Of a stretch of DNA of 64,000 nucleotides, positions 63,358 to 64,000 are shown in pieces (within the stretch, counting starts at the first letter, position 1; the number at the start of each line of letters is the position of its first letter). The notes beneath the pieces were generated by a model. It ran no database searches. It was given only the letters and a program-made list of their open reading frames with translations, and was not told the DNA's origin. This stretch comes from Herbiconiux sp. (GTDB lineage: Bacteria > Actinomycetota > Actinomycetes > Actinomycetales > Microbacteriaceae). Where the stretch lies: positions 186,001-250,000 of the forward strand of contig NZ_SCVE01000007.1 of assembly GCF_004297105.1 (NCBI RefSeq), given 5' to 3'. The translations under genes and the position numbers were made by a program.

Positions 63358-64000
63358 ATGAAGAGCGATCAGCTCCTCGGCGCTTTCACGCGCCTGAAAC
63401 CACGCACCGCACTGGTGGCGGGCGGCCTCGCGGCCGTCGTCGCCCTCGGCACACTCGGAGGTGGGATCGCGTACGCCGCCGGCGGTCTCAACCCGCCCCC
63501 CGTGAACCCCGCACTGGTGCACGTCGCCTCCGCGGTGCCCGACCGGGTCATCCTCACGCCCACCGAGACGCCTGCACTGACGCAGAACGTCTCGTGGCGC
63601 ACCTCGACCGACGTCACATCGCCGCAGGTGCAGCTCGCGGCGATGACGGCGGGGCCCGTGACCGCCTCGACCACGATCGCCGCGACCTCCACCACCGAGT
63701 TCGCCACCGACCTCGGGTACCGCATCAAATACCACACCGCCACGCTCACGGGCCTGACCGAGAAGACCGCGTACCTCTATCGCGTCGGCGACGGCGAGAC
63801 CTGGAGCGAGTGGACCGAGTTCGAGACGGCGGCCGCAACCGCCGAGCCGTTCTCGTTCATCGTGCAGGGCGACGCACAGAACGACGTCAAGTCGTACGCC
63901 TCGCGCGCCTTCCGCGCCGCCACCGAGGCCCGCCCGTACGCGAAGGCCGTGGTGCACCTCGGCGACCTCATCGACACGGATGTCGCCGACGCCGAGTGGG
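63358..64000 (+). CDS. Secreted purple-acid-phosphatase-like metallophosphoesterase (5' part)
   Basis: The first 214 residues of a secreted enzyme; the frame runs off the window. A signal peptide (MKSDQLLGAFTRLKPRTALVA..., cut near AYA-AG) precedes a fibronectin-III-like N-terminal domain (about 55-155: VPDRVILTPTETPALTQNVSW, YRIKYHTATLTGLTEKTAYLYRVGDG). The first metal motifs of the phosphatase follow: FIVQGDAQND (GDxQ) and VVHLGDLIDTD (GDxxD). Typical of purple acid phosphatases that release phosphate outside the cell. GAAGGA precedes the ATG at 63358. Confidence 0.88.
   Translation, partial: MKSDQLLGAFTRLKPRTALVAGGLAAVVALGTLGGGIAYAAGGLNPPPVNPALVHVASAVPDRVILTPTETPALTQNVSWRTSTDVTSPQVQLAAMTAGPVTASTTIAATSTTEFATDLGYRIKYHTATLTGLTEKTAYLYRVGDGETWSEWTEFETAAATAEPFSFIVQGDAQNDVKSYASRAFRAATEARPYAKAVVHLGDLIDTDVADAEW

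Overview
The window is 64 kb of very GC-rich actinobacterial chromosome. Gene content fits the Microbacteriaceae (a Leifsonia/Herbiconiux-like organism): two 13E12-type DUF222/HNH proteins, LAxTG-type wall anchors, a CIRCE-controlled Hsp20, an Imm-5-like protein and DtxR/IdeR-like iron boxes. The genus is an inference. No tRNA, rRNA, CRISPR array, prophage or transposase gene was seen.

Layout. 0-9.5 kb: a small HTH/zinc-protein pair, an arsR-sulP-DUF167 operon with its own operator, a large secreted family-43 glycosidase (LASTG anchor) with an elaborate upstream region, 13E12 copy 1 and a lipoprotein. 9.5-17 kb: CIRCE-hsp20, then a small acyl-CoA/dehydrogenase catabolic island (TetR, SCP-x-type thiolase, SDR, second TetR, saccharopine-dehydrogenase-like enzyme, acyl-CoA ligase). 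One 16-bp operator motif recurs in front of three of these genes. 17-31 kb: mostly housekeeping or miscellaneous (Imm-5-like protein, DNA polymerase IV, flavoprotein, DUF2277, GAF-LuxR regulator, acetyl-CoA synthetase, quinone reductase), plus 13E12 copy 2 broken by one in-frame TGA and a 989-residue lamin-tail wall protein.

31-51.5 kb is the main accessory catabolic region. It has an IclR regulator, an aldehyde dehydrogenase / Fe-alcohol dehydrogenase / lambda-crystallin-type dehydrogenase operon, a GntR regulator and an AcoR-like regulator with a decayed AAA domain. It also has a ferric-reductase-like flavocytochrome, a CUT2-type ABC importer in which the double ATPase is fused to a permease, and a divergent six-gene operon: alpha/beta hydrolase, Baeyer-Villiger monooxygenase, SDR, CoA-transferase A and B, thiolase. 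Together these suggest uptake of a small alcohol or ketone, oxidation to the ketone, oxygen insertion, ester or lactone hydrolysis, oxidation to a keto acid, CoA transfer and thiolysis. A TGTCGCA-type operator lies between the importer and degradation operons. The substrate cannot be read from sequence.

51.5-56.3 kb is an iron-siderophore uptake locus (binding protein, ATPase, two FecCD permeases, siderophore-interacting reductase) with two iron boxes. 56.3-64 kb holds a LigC-like DNA ligase, a secreted coiled-coil M15-like peptidase preceded by a (CGTG)7 microsatellite, a PemK/MazF-like protein, tandem 59-bp palindromic elements, an HD protein, a SHOCT protein, a NarL-type two-component system with a likely operator, and the start of a secreted purple-acid-phosphatase-like enzyme that runs off the end.
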